Assembly (NCBI RefSeq): GCF_017968845.1
Contig: NZ_CP072876.1
Coordinates: forward strand, 1 to 64,000
DNA from: Microbacterium sp. NIBRBAC000506063
GTDB taxonomy: Bacteria; Actinomycetota; Actinomycetes; Actinomycetales; Microbacteriaceae
Length of the DNA: 64,000 nucleotides
Direction: 5' to 3'
The position numbers and the translations under genes are program-made. The notes beneath the pieces are model-generated. The model was not told where the DNA came from. It did no database searches and saw only the letters and a program-made list of their open reading frames with translations. Of the stretch, positions 1 through 7,877 are shown one piece after another; position 1 is the first letter of the stretch, and each line of letters begins with the position of its first letter.

Positions 1-6
1 ATCGGC

Positions 7-1176
7 GTGAAGGTCTCCACAGACATGGAGCGCCGCTCCTACGGCATCCGCGCCCGAGCCCGGTGGACCGACCCGACCACCAAGCGGCGTGTCATCCGCT
101 CGGAAATCGTGCGAGACGAAGCGGCCGCGCACGCGTTCTTCGACCAGCTCCGCAACTCATCGACCAAGGGCATGGACGTGTCCATGACGCTGCTGGAGTT
201 CGTCACCTCCATCGGCGACCGGTGGGCGCGGGGCCTGGACCCGACCTCCACCGGCGAGACCTACGGGTACGGGCTGAAACTGCGCGTGCTGCCCGCGCTC
301 GGGCACCTGCCGGTCACCCAGATCACCGCCGGGATCATCGACCGCACCATTGATGAGTGGGAGCAGCGTCACGGCGCGTCGACCATCAAGAACACCATCG
401 CCCCGCTCGTGCGGGTGCTCGATGAGGCCGTGCGGGACGGGCTGATCCAGATCAATCCTGCGAAGAACCGCGCCAAGCGGAGCCTGAACCGCAACGCCTT
501 CCGCGGCCAGTCCGCCGAACACACCTCCCCACGGGCGCACGCAATCCCGGACATGAAGACCCTCAACCGCCTCGCCAGGGCGTGCGGCAAGGTGAATCAG
601 TCCTACAGCGACTTCGTGATGCTCGCCGCGCTACTCGCCGCACGGTCCTCGGAGGTCTCCGGGTTGCAGGTCGGGGACGTGGACTACGGCAAGAACCTCG
701 TCGTGATCCGCCGGCAGGTTTTCCCCGGCAAAGGCGGCCTGGTTACAAAACCGACCAAGAGCCGCAAAGAACGCCGCGTGCCGATCCTCGAACCACTCCG
801 GCCAGTGCTCGAACGCCTCACCGACGGGAAGGAGCCCGAGGACTCGTTGCTGGTCGGCCCGAAGGGCGGCTATCTCACCACCGCGACCGTCCGCGACGCC
901 ACCAACTGGGACGGCATCGTCGCGAAGCTCGGACTGCCCGACCTCACCCGGCACGGCCTACGCCACACCGGGGCAACCTGGATGGCCGACGCGGGCATCC
1001 CGCTGCACGTACTGCAAGACATCCTCGGGCACGCCTCGATGGAGACCACGCGCGGCTATCTCCACCCCGACGACCGCCACCTCGCCTCCGCCGCCGAGCA
1101 GGCCAACGCCTTCCTCTCCACCGCCGGACAACGCAAGAACGCCCGGCGCAGCAGCCCCGCGACCAGGGGCCTGTGA
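7..1176 (+). CDS. tyrosine recombinase / site-specific integrase (5' end may lie outside window)
   Basis: Phage- or island-type integrase of about 389 residues. The C-terminal third carries the catalytic set of the tyrosine recombinase family: Arg in 'AARSSEVSGLQ', then 'HGLRHTGATW', then 'LGHASMETTRGYLH' with the nucleophilic Tyr. The N-terminal part has an AP2-like arm-binding region and a SAM-like core-binding domain with 'TIKNTIAPLVRVLDEAV'. The first visible start is a GTG at base 7 and the frame is open to the window edge, so a few residues may be missing. The gene points straight at the 3' end of a tRNA-Pro gene 200 bases downstream, the usual layout of an element integrated in a tRNA. 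That makes the DNA left of the window the likely element. Confidence 0.9.
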   Translation: MKVSTDMERRSYGIRARARWTDPTTKRRVIRSEIVRDEAAAHAFFDQLRNSSTKGMDVSMTLLEFVTSIGDRWARGLDPTSTGETYGYGLKLRVLPALGHLPVTQITAGIIDRTIDEWEQRHGASTIKNTIAPLVRVLDEAVRDGLIQINPAKNRAKRSLNRNAFRGQSAEHTSPRAHAIPDMKTLNRLARACGKVNQSYSDFVMLAALLAARSSEVSGLQVGDVDYGKNLVVIRRQVFPGKGGLVTKPTKSRKERRVPILEPLRPVLERLTDGKEPEDSLLVGPKGGYLTTATVRDATNWDGIVAKLGLPDLTRHGLRHTGATWMADAGIPLHVLQDILGHASMETTRGYLHPDDRHLASAAEQANAFLSTAGQRKNARRSSPATRGL

Positions 1177-1344
1177 TGCGCTCCGACGCCCGCGGGAGTG
1201 CTCCCGGAAGCGTTCTGGTCCCCTTTTGGTCCCCTTATCCACAGGACGCGGGTTCTGGGCGATCAGTTCGTCCACAGGCGACCACCGGCGAGAGCGCCGG
1301 GGGACCAGAGGGGGACCACAGAGAACGACCCCCGGACATGATGA

Positions 1345-1380
1345 AGCCCAGGCGAGAAACCTACTCTCACCTGGGCTTTT
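1345..1380. terminator. bidirectional hairpin terminator between integrase and tRNA-Pro
   Basis: The sequence AAGCCCAGG...CCTGGGCTT forms a 9-bp stem extended by GAGA/TCTC after one mismatch, and is followed on the plus strand by TTTT. It sits between the convergent integrase and tRNA-Pro genes and could end both transcripts. Confidence 0.7.
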
Positions 1381-1383
1381 ACG

Positions 1384-1457
1384 TCGGGCTGACAGGATTT
1401 GAACCTGCGACCCCCTGACCCCCAGTCAGGTGCGCTACCAAGCTGCGCCACAGCCCG
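1384..1457 (-). tRNA. tRNA-Pro (GGG anticodon)
   Basis: A full cloverleaf folds on the minus strand: acceptor CGGGCTG/CAGCCCG, D arm GCGC-AGCTTGGTA-GCGC, anticodon stem CCTGA/TCAGG with loop CTGGGGG (anticodon GGG), T arm GCAGG-TTCAAAT-CCTGT, discriminator A. CCA is not encoded. It is 74 nt. The 3' end faces the integrase, so the T arm and acceptor end are the predicted attachment site. Two 5'-half copies lie immediately upstream. Confidence 0.95.
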
Positions 1458-1504
1458 TGGCATGGATTTTCAGTTGTTCAGGCCGACCAGAGCGGGGTAA
1501 ACCC

Positions 1505-1548
<44 letters not shown>

Positions 1549-1585
1549 TTGTTTAGTTTTCGGACAGTCCCGCCGCTCTAACTCA

Positions 1586-1629
<44 letters not shown>

Positions 1630-1663
1630 TGGACGACCGCGCCGAAACGCGGGCAACTCCCCT

Positions 1664-1669
1664 ATCTTA
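1664..1669 (-). promoter_or_regulatory. candidate -10 box (TAAGAT) for the tRNA-Pro array
   Basis: TAAGAT on the minus strand stands 35 bases upstream of the first tRNA-like copy and matches the -10 of the rRNA promoters in this window. No convincing -35 is visible. Confidence 0.4.
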
Positions 1670-1737
1670 GCCGCACACCAGGGCAGTCCGCGAACCGAGC
1701 GGTTGCCGGTGTCGGATGCCGCCGGTAGCGTGCCCGC

Positions 1738-2322
1738 ATGAGCGAAGTGATGATCGAGCCGGCCACCGCCGAGCGGTGGGACGACGTGCAGCACGCCCTC
1801 ACCGGAGGCGGCGACGGCAAGAGCTGCCAATGTGCGTGGTGGACGCTCACGAACGCCGATTTCAACAAGACCAGTGCCGACGAGAGGCGCGAGCTGCTGC
1901 GTGACGAGATCCAGGCGGGACCGCCGCCGGGACTCATCGCCTACGTCGACGGAGAACCGGCCGGCTGGGTGCGGATCGGCCCGCGCACCGCGCAGGTACG
2001 GCTGAGTCGCACCCGCAATATCGTCAGCACGACGACCGAGCCACTCGACGACCCCTCGGTCTGGGCGGTGACCTGCTTCGTCGTCCGGCGCGAGCATCGC
2101 AAACAGGGTCTGACGACCGCTCTGCTGGAGGCCGCCGTCGACTACGCGAAGGATGCCGGAGCACGCATGATCGAGGCCTACCCCGTCGACACCTCCACCG
2201 GCACGCACCGCTCCAACGAGCTCTACATCGGCACACTGGCCACCTTCCTCGCGGCCGGCTTCACCGAGACAGGGCTCCGCAAGCCCGGGCGGCCCCTGGT
2301 GGCACTGAGTCTGGCCGCGTGA
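1738..2322 (+). CDS. GNAT-family N-acetyltransferase
   Basis: This 194-residue protein has a GNAT fold signature: the beta4-alpha3 region 'VWAVTCFVVRREHRKQGLTTAL' carries an acetyl-CoA pyrophosphate loop (R-x-x-G-L/T form), and an upstream strand reads 'GEPAGWVRIGPR'. The N-terminal 'CQCAWW' is typical of a GNAT subgroup common in actinobacteria. The substrate cannot be told. The ATG start is the first in frame. Its TGA overlaps the next frame's possible GTG, so it may be co-transcribed with the lysoplasmalogenase. Confidence 0.85.
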   Translation: MSEVMIEPATAERWDDVQHALTGGGDGKSCQCAWWTLTNADFNKTSADERRELLRDEIQAGPPPGLIAYVDGEPAGWVRIGPRTAQVRLSRTRNIVSTTTEPLDDPSVWAVTCFVVRREHRKQGLTTALLEAAVDYAKDAGARMIEAYPVDTSTGTHRSNELYIGTLATFLAAGFTETGLRKPGRPLVALSLAA

Positions 2323-2342
2323 ATCCCTCGTACGATGGACGG

Positions 2343-3014
2343 ATGCAGCGCCGCATCCTCTCCAGCCCTCTGCTCTGGGCGCTCCTCCCCTACATCCTGA
2401 TCTCCGTGGTCCATGTGACCGCGCTGGCTCTCCGCAGCCCGCTCGGCCCGCCGACGAAGCTCGCCCTCATGCCGCTGCTGGCCCTCCCCGTGCTCGTGTT
2501 CGCATCGCGGTTGCGCCCCCGCGTGACGATCGCGCTCCTCCTCGCGGCGATCCTGTTCTCCTGGCTCGGCGACGGCGCCGGCACCTTCTTCCCCGTCGAC
2601 GACGAACTGCCCCTCATGCTGCTGTTCTTCGGCCTCGCGCACATCGCCTACATCGTGCTGTTCTGGCGCTATCTGCGCGTGAAGAAGTTCCCCTGGTGGG
2701 CTCTCGTCTACGCGGCATGGTGGGTTGCCATGCTCGCCATCGTCGGCCCACACGCCGGGTTGCTCTTCTTCGCTGTCGCCGCGTACGGTCTCGTCCTCGG
2801 CGGCACAGCGGCTCTCGCCGCACGCTGCCACCCAGTCGTCGCCTGGGGCGGCGCGTTCTTCCTCCTGAGCGACACGATCCTCGCTCTGCGCCTGTTCCTC
2901 CCCACCGAGCTCCCCCACTGGACGAGCCCCGCCGTCATGCTCACCTACACACTCGGCCAAGGCCTCATCGTCGCCGGAGCCCTTCTGACCCTCCGCCGCA
3001 AGGAGCAGCGATGA
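2343..3014 (+). CDS. lysoplasmalogenase, YhhN/TMEM86 family membrane protein
   Basis: An integral membrane protein of about 223 residues with around eight hydrophobic helices. It shows family features: 'SWLGDGAGTFF' (conserved Asp) and 'GLAHIAYIVLFW', and a late 'LSDTILAL' (second conserved Asp). The family cleaves the vinyl-ether bond of lysoplasmalogens. I place the start at ATG 2343, right before the first membrane helix; a GTG at 2319 overlaps the preceding stop and adds eight polar residues. The stop overlaps the next ATG (ATGA at 3011). Confidence 0.8.
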   Translation: MQRRILSSPLLWALLPYILISVVHVTALALRSPLGPPTKLALMPLLALPVLVFASRLRPRVTIALLLAAILFSWLGDGAGTFFPVDDELPLMLLFFGLAHIAYIVLFWRYLRVKKFPWWALVYAAWWVAMLAIVGPHAGLLFFAVAAYGLVLGGTAALAARCHPVVAWGGAFFLLSDTILALRLFLPTELPHWTSPAVMLTYTLGQGLIVAGALLTLRRKEQR

Positions 3015-3385
3015 CCGACGACAAGCCGGTACGCATCGACTCCTGGCTCTGGGCGATCCGCATCTACAAGACGCGCTCCGCCGCGACGACCGCATGCCGG
3101 GCCGGGCATATCCGCCTGAACGGCGAGAAGGTCAAGGCGGCGCAGCAGGTGAAGCCCGGCGATGAGGTACGCGTGCGTATCTCGGGCTTCGATCGTATGC
3201 TCATCGTCCGCAAGACGCTCGTCAAGCGGGTCGGCGCGCCCGTCGCCGTCACCGCCTACGACGACCGCACGCCGCCTCGCGAGCCGATGGCGATCATCGC
3301 GCAGCGTGATCGTGGTGCGGGGCGGCCGACGAAGAGGGAACGGCGAGAGATCGATCGGCTGCGCGGACGAGAATCTTCAGAATGA
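3011..3385 (+). CDS. S4-domain RNA-binding protein (Hsp15-like)
   Basis: A 124-residue basic protein. The N-terminal S4 domain reads 'RIDSWLWAIRIYKTRSAAT...CRAGHIRLNGEKVK', followed by a short basic tail rich in Arg/Lys/Glu. This resembles E. coli Hsp15, which binds 50S subunits carrying stalled nascent chains; ribosome rescue is inferred from family only. It overlaps the preceding stop by four bases and so is probably translationally coupled. Confidence 0.85.
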   Translation: MTDDKPVRIDSWLWAIRIYKTRSAATTACRAGHIRLNGEKVKAAQQVKPGDEVRVRISGFDRMLIVRKTLVKRVGAPVAVTAYDDRTPPREPMAIIAQRDRGAGRPTKRERREIDRLRGRESSE

Positions 3386-3397
3386 CCCTTGCGACTC

Positions 3398-3413
3398 TCG
3401 AACATTTGTTCTA
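3398..3413. promoter_or_regulatory. LexA (SOS) box, overlapping a -10 element
   Basis: TCGAACATTTGTTCTA matches the actinobacterial/Bacillus-type SOS box TCGAAC-N4-GTTCGA with one mismatch. TCTAAT (3410-3415) inside it is a good -10, whose start site would fall at about 3422-3424, the ATG of the next gene. LexA bound here would block a leaderless promoter. No Shine-Dalgarno sequence precedes the ATG. Confidence 0.75.
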
Positions 3414-3423
3414 ATCTGGATGT

Positions 3424-4884
3424 ATGACGCAGCCGCCTCCCTCAGACTTCGAGCACCGTTCGGCGCTGCTTGATCAGTGGCTGGAGAAGCGTCGTGAGAT
3501 TGCACGCCTCGAGGCAGAGGCGTCCTCGCTGCTCGACGAGCGGATGCGGGTCTTTCATGAAGACGTGAAGAATCACCCTGCGCATCGCGACACGATCTAC
3601 CGTTCCCTGGTGTCGGAATACGCCGCCGCCGGCCGCGTCTCCAAGGGAACGATCGAACACGCCCTCGCCGACGCGCAGTCGCTCAACGAGCGCTACCCGG
3701 CCGTCCAAGCGGCTTTCGCCGAAGGCGCCATCAGCGTGCAGCATGTCCGCGAAATCGTCCGTTCCGGCCGAATCGTCCACGAGGCCGTCCGGAACAAGGA
3801 GATCAGCGAAGAGACGTACGCGCTGTACGAGGCTGCGGTGCTCGTCGTCGCCGAGAACGACACTCCTGCGCGCACGCGCACGCACGCACGGCAGGTCGCC
3901 TCGACCTTGGCTGACCAGACACTGCGTGAGCGACACGCCAGCGCCGCGGAAGAGCGCACGGTGACCCTCCGGTCGATCGAAGACGGCCTCGTACTCCTGT
4001 CGATCGTCCTGCCCGAGGCGCTCGGTGTGGCGATCTTCGACCGCCTCACCCGCATGACCACGCAGATCGTTCGCACCCGCTCAGAGCCGATCCCGACCGT
4101 TGCTGTGCACCCCGACGCGTCCACCCCTGCAGACACCGCCGGCGACGAACTCCTCGCGGTGCTGCACGACATCAGCGACATTGATGATGCGGCGGTACTG
4201 TTCGACGTCGCGGAAACGATCCCCTCCACCATTCCCGACTGGATGCTGAACGAAGCCGACGCAGAACACCGCAGCACGACCGATGCGGCCCCTTCCCGTG
4301 ACACCCGCACTTTTGACCAGATCCGTACCGACGTTCTGACCGATCTTCTCCTCGCCTCCGACCCGAGCGAAGTACACAGCACAGGACTTGACTCGATCCA
4401 GGCTCACATCCAGGTCACCGTCGCCGCGACCACCCTCGCCGGCCTCGACGAGCACCTCGCCGAACTCGACGGGCACGGGCCACTCGATCCCGATGTCGCC
4501 CGAGAGCTCGCCGGCCGTCGAGGTAGCTGGACCCGTCTGTTCCTCGATTCGACGGGCATGGTCGTCGAGACCGACACCTACTCCCCCACCGAGAGCATGC
4601 GGCGATTCCTTCGCGCCCGTGACCAGCGCTGTCGATTCCCGGGATGCCATGTGCCCGCGGCCAGATGCGACATCGATCACAATCATGATCACGCCGAGGG
4701 CGGCGCGACCCACATCTGCAATCTCTGTCACTTCTGCCGCGGACACCACACACTGAAGCATCCGGACCTGCGAGACGAAGATCGCTGGACAGCTCAACTC
4801 GCACCCGACGGTTCGGTGATCTGGCGCAGCCCACTCGGACGGGACTACCTCGATCATCCGCCTCGCCGCGTCATGTTCGTGTGA
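3424..4884 (+). CDS. DUF222 / HNH endonuclease (13E12 repeat family)
   Basis: A 486-residue protein. Residues about 20-330 form the DUF222 region (starts with a charged helix, 'LLDQWLEKRREIARLEAEAS'). The C-terminus has an HNH nuclease motif with zinc-binding cysteines: 'CRFPGCHVPAARCDIDHNHD' followed by 'CNLCHFCRGHHTLKH'. This family is multicopy in actinobacteria and in Mycobacterium tuberculosis several members are LexA-regulated. The SOS box directly over its promoter fits that. The DNA target and role are unknown; a DNA-damage or mobile-element function is inferred. Confidence 0.9.
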   Translation: MTQPPPSDFEHRSALLDQWLEKRREIARLEAEASSLLDERMRVFHEDVKNHPAHRDTIYRSLVSEYAAAGRVSKGTIEHALADAQSLNERYPAVQAAFAEGAISVQHVREIVRSGRIVHEAVRNKEISEETYALYEAAVLVVAENDTPARTRTHARQVASTLADQTLRERHASAAEERTVTLRSIEDGLVLLSIVLPEALGVAIFDRLTRMTTQIVRTRSEPIPTVAVHPDASTPADTAGDELLAVLHDISDIDDAAVLFDVAETIPSTIPDWMLNEADAEHRSTTDAAPSRDTRTFDQIRTDVLTDLLLASDPSEVHSTGLDSIQAHIQVTVAATTLAGLDEHLAELDGHGPLDPDVARELAGRRGSWTRLFLDSTGMVVETDTYSPTESMRRFLRARDQRCRFPGCHVPAARCDIDHNHDHAEGGATHICNLCHFCRGHHTLKHPDLRDEDRWTAQLAPDGSVIWRSPLGRDYLDHPPRRVMFV

Positions 4885-4930
4885 CGCGGGCCGCGGCGCG
4901 TGCCCGCGCGTCCCACCACGCCCCGGAAGG

Positions 4931-4997
4931 CCGGAACCGGGAGCCCGAAACCCGGGACCCGGACCTGAAACCCGGGACCCGGGACCCGGAACCCGGA
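4931..4997. repeat. short tandem ACCCGGG-type repeats
   Basis: Between the HNH gene and the insertion sequence, variants of GAAACCCGGGACCCGG recur head to tail about four times. Each unit is itself palindromic (CCCGGG). No gene is visible in 4885-5006. Confidence 0.8.
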
Positions 4998-5006
4998 CGC
5001 ATCGTC

Positions 5007-6354
5007 GGGGTGTGTCCGATAAACGGTGGATCTGGTTTGGCGTTCATTAGTTGATTCGGCCTTCGAATGCGATCGCGAACGCGTTCAGCGCCGGCTTCCA
5101 TCTCGTCGCCCAGCGTGCCCTGCCGCGCCCGGTCGGGTCAAGCGAGCGGGTCACGAGGTAGAGGCATTTCAGCGCGGCGGCGTCGTTCGGGAAGTGCCCG
5201 CGCGCCCGGACTGCTCTGCGGTACCGGGCGTTGAGTGACTCGATCGCGTTCGTGCTGCAGATGATCCGGCGGATTTCCACGTCCCAGTCCAGGAACGGCA
5301 CGAACTCGGACCAGGCGTTCTGCCAGAGCTTGCTGATCGCCGGATACTGTTGACCCCATTTCGCGTCGAACTCCACGAATCGCTCACGAGCGGCCGCTTC
5401 GGTCGGCGCCGTGTAGACAGGACGCAGGTCCTTGCCCATCTCTTCCCAGTAGTGGCGGGACGCGAACCGGAACGTGTTGCGGATCAGATGGATGATGCAG
5501 GTCTGCACCGTCGCGAGCGGCCAGGCGGTGTTGATCGATTCCAGCAGACCCTTCAGCCCGTCACAGACGACGATGCACACGTCCTCGGCGCCACGGTTCT
5601 TGATCTCGGTGAGCACACCGAGCCAGAACTTCGCGCCCTCGCCGCCGTCGCCGGCCCAGATCCCGAGGATGTCGCGTTCCCCGTTCACAGTAACGCCCAC
5701 GGCGATATAGAACGGCTTGTTCCGCACCTGCCCGTCTCGGACCTTCACCACCAGAGCATCGATGAACACCACCGGGTAGACGCGATCCAGCGGACGGTTC
5801 TGCCATTCGGTCATCTCCTCGATGACCTTGTCGATCCTCGAGATCGTGTCCTTCGACACCGACGCCCCGTAGACATCGTCGAAGTGCGCCGCGACCTCGC
5901 CGGTCGTCAGCCCCCGCGCGGTCAACGACAGCACGATCTCATCGACGCCGGTCAGGCGCCGCTGCCGCTTCTTGACGATCTTCGGTTCGAACGACCCCTC
6001 ACGGTCTCTGGGAACGTCGATCTCGACGGGACCGACCTCGGTCAGCACCGTCTTCGATCGGATCCCGTTGCGAGCGTTCTCGGCGATCGTGTGGCCGTGC
6101 TTCTCGTAGCCAAGATGCTCGGTCATCTCCGCCTCGAGCGCTGTCTCCAGCACCCGCTTGGTGAGCCCGTTCAGCACCCCGTCGGGGCCGACGAGGTCGA
6201 CACCCTGTTCCTTCGCCTGCTTCAGCAGCTGCTCCGCGAGCTGCTGCTCATCGATGATCTCTCCCGTCACAGGATCGATCATCTCGATGACATCGGTCAT
6301 CGCCCTTCCTTTCGGTCAGGCCAGACCAGATCCACCGTTAATCAGACAGTCCCC
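5007..6354 (-). mobile_element. IS256-family insertion sequence, complete
   Basis: About 1.35 kb bounded by imperfect 36-bp terminal inverted repeats. The left end begins GGGGTGTGTCCGATAAACGG and the right end, read inwards, begins GGGGACTGTCTGATTAACGG; both continue through GTGGATCTGG. It holds one transposase gene. I could not find the 8-9 bp target duplication expected for IS256 elements: the flanks are GCATCGTC on the left and GGCTATGC on the right. Confidence 0.85.
5047..6300 (-). CDS. IS256-family transposase
   Basis: A 417-residue transposase that fills the insertion sequence. The DDE residues can be placed: D in 'VVFIDALVVKVRDG', D in 'CIVVCDGLKGL', E in 'STNAIESLNARYR'. Near the N-terminus 'EMTEHLGYEKHG' is typical for the family. 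The reading frame is intact, unlike many neighbouring genes, so the element may be active. Confidence 0.95.
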   Translation of the reverse strand: MTDVIEMIDPVTGEIIDEQQLAEQLLKQAKEQGVDLVGPDGVLNGLTKRVLETALEAEMTEHLGYEKHGHTIAENARNGIRSKTVLTEVGPVEIDVPRDREGSFEPKIVKKRQRRLTGVDEIVLSLTARGLTTGEVAAHFDDVYGASVSKDTISRIDKVIEEMTEWQNRPLDRVYPVVFIDALVVKVRDGQVRNKPFYIAVGVTVNGERDILGIWAGDGGEGAKFWLGVLTEIKNRGAEDVCIVVCDGLKGLLESINTAWPLATVQTCIIHLIRNTFRFASRHYWEEMGKDLRPVYTAPTEAAARERFVEFDAKWGQQYPAISKLWQNAWSEFVPFLDWDVEIRRIICSTNAIESLNARYRRAVRARGHFPNDAAALKCLYLVTRSLDPTGRGRARWATRWKPALNAFAIAFEGRIN

Positions 6355-6440
6355 GGCTATGCAGGCGGCGAGAGCGCCGAAGGTCTTGGAGTCCACACCC
6401 ATACCCTAACGACCCGGCTTCGACGATCGCCGAACGTTAC

Positions 6441-6941
6441 CTACGATTCCAACCGCGCACGCAGCGCGGGCCAGGCCTCCGCGAAACCCGGATGCAGCGG
6501 CCGCTCTGCCACCGCATCCAGAGGCACCCACTCCAGGGCCACGCTCTCGGGGTCGCTGATCGTCGGCTCGAAGGGCACGACGACATCGGCGACGACCGTC
6601 GTGTACGACCAGATACCGAGATCCAGCACGCTCGTGAAGCGCGGGCGGACGGCGGCATCCGGAACCCCTGCCTCCTCCTGCGCCTCCCGAAGGGCACCGT
6701 CGACCGCGCTCTCCCCCTCGTGCAGCGCACCGCCGGGCAGACCCCAGGTGCCGCCGAAGTGGCTCCAGCCCACCCGGTGCTGCAGCAGTATGCCGCGCTC
6801 GGCATCGATGGCGAGGAGCCCTGCGGCGCCGAAGCGTCCCCAGTACCGTTCGCCGCTCTCGGCGACCACCCATGCATCACCCGGATTGCGCGGCCCGAAG
6901 GGACGGCGCGGCTCACCGGCTGAAGGAGGGACGATCGTCAC
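6441..6941 (-). CDS. NUDIX hydrolase
   Basis: A 166-residue protein with a full Nudix box GX5EX7REUXEEXGU: 'GGALHEGESAVDGA' followed by 'LREAQEEAGV'. The preceding 'GLLAIDAERGILLQHRVGWS' is the usual first strand region. It hydrolyses a nucleoside diphosphate linked to another moiety; substrate unknown. It stands alone beside the insertion sequence, with no obvious partner. Confidence 0.88.
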   Translation of the reverse strand: MTIVPPSAGEPRRPFGPRNPGDAWVVAESGERYWGRFGAAGLLAIDAERGILLQHRVGWSHFGGTWGLPGGALHEGESAVDGALREAQEEAGVPDAAVRPRFTSVLDLGIWSYTTVVADVVVPFEPTISDPESVALEWVPLDAVAERPLHPGFAEAWPALRARLES

Positions 6942-7073
6942 CTCTCCACCCTTTCACAGCGAGCGGGAACGGGCACGCAGGCGCGGCATCCGAGGTCACA
7001 TGAACGTGGAGTCGTCACTGCACCGTCTCCGATCACAGGCTCAGGCGCCGACGTCGCCGCGTAGAGTGGCGGC

Positions 7074-7823
7074 ATGTTCACAGTTCCCGAGAGATCGCGT
7101 CTTCGCGCGGCCCTCATCGACGCCGCGCACGCGGACGAAGACGTCGTCGGCGCCGCCCTCGTCGGATCGGCGGCGACCGGGCACGAGGACCCCTGGTCCG
7201 ACGTCGACCTGGTGCTGCAGATCCGTGCAGACGCCGACCCCGCGGACGTCGCGGAGCGCTGGACCGCCGACCTCTACGAGATCCACGGCGCCGCCCACCA
7301 CCTCGACGTCATCGCCGGCGGTGTGCTGTACCGGGTGTTCCTGCTCTCCTCGTCGCTCCAGATCGACATCTCCTTCTGGCCCGAGCACGAGTTCCGTGCG
7401 ACCGAGCAGGGCTTCACCCTGCTCTTCGGCACTCCACAGCCGTCCACCGAGCCCGCCGACCCGAGCGTCTCGCACGCGACCGGCATGGCCTGGCTCTACG
7501 CGCTGCACTCCCGCTCCGCGATCGCGCGCGGACGGACCTGGCAGGCGGTCATGATGCTCGATCATCTCCGCGACCAGATCCTCGTGCTCGCCTGCATCCG
7601 CCACGGGCTCAACCCGCATCACGGCCGCGAGGCCGACCAGCTGCCACCGGTCGTGCTCGATGCTCTCGCCGCGGCACGCGCCACAGGTGTCGAGCGCGCA
7701 GAGCTCACTCGCTCGCACAGGGAGCTTCTCCAACTGCTCGACGGTGAGATCGAGCAGCACGACCGAGCGCTCTCGGCGCAGCTGCGCACGCCGCTGCGCA
7801 CCCTCGCACGCATCGACGGCTGA
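7074..7823 (+). CDS. nucleotidyltransferase-domain protein
   Basis: A 249-residue protein whose N-terminal domain shows the nucleotidyltransferase motif 'GSAATGHEDPWSDVDLVLQI' (GS-x-A/G...D-x-D) and a third acidic residue in 'SLQIDISFW'. The C-terminal half is helical. The fold is shared by aminoglycoside adenylyltransferases and many uncharacterised actinobacterial proteins. No resistance function can be assigned. The ATG at 7074 is preceded by a weak GTAGAGTGG. It is transcribed convergently with der. Confidence 0.75.
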   Translation: MFTVPERSRLRAALIDAAHADEDVVGAALVGSAATGHEDPWSDVDLVLQIRADADPADVAERWTADLYEIHGAAHHLDVIAGGVLYRVFLLSSSLQIDISFWPEHEFRATEQGFTLLFGTPQPSTEPADPSVSHATGMAWLYALHSRSAIARGRTWQAVMMLDHLRDQILVLACIRHGLNPHHGREADQLPPVVLDALAAARATGVERAELTRSHRELLQLLDGEIEQHDRALSAQLRTPLRTLARIDG

Positions 7824-7840
7824 GGAGCGCGCGGCGTCGG

Positions 7841-7863
7841 GCCCTTCGACAAGCTCAGGGACC
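7841..7863. repeat. dispersed short repeat, family A
   Basis: GCCCTTCGACAAGCTCAGGG followed by ACC, in the gap between two convergent genes. Related copies occur at 11557, 16331, 31777 and 41825. Confidence 0.75.
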
Positions 7864-7877
7864 GACCTGCCCCGGCG

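Noticed and set aside
1263-1463. ORF on the minus strand reading VAQLGSAPDWGSGGRRFKSC
   Set aside because: It is the translation of the tRNA-Pro gene, a well-known false protein. A similar reading at 1435-2208 comes from the tRNA half copies.
5350-7554. A 734-residue plus-strand ORF antisense to the IS256 transposase and NUDIX gene
   Set aside because: It is a high-GC shadow frame with low-complexity Arg/Pro/Ser content and no domain.
7074-7823. Aminoglycoside adenylyltransferase
   Set aside because: The nucleotidyltransferase motif alone does not identify an antibiotic-modifying enzyme, and the C-terminal part is not recognisable.
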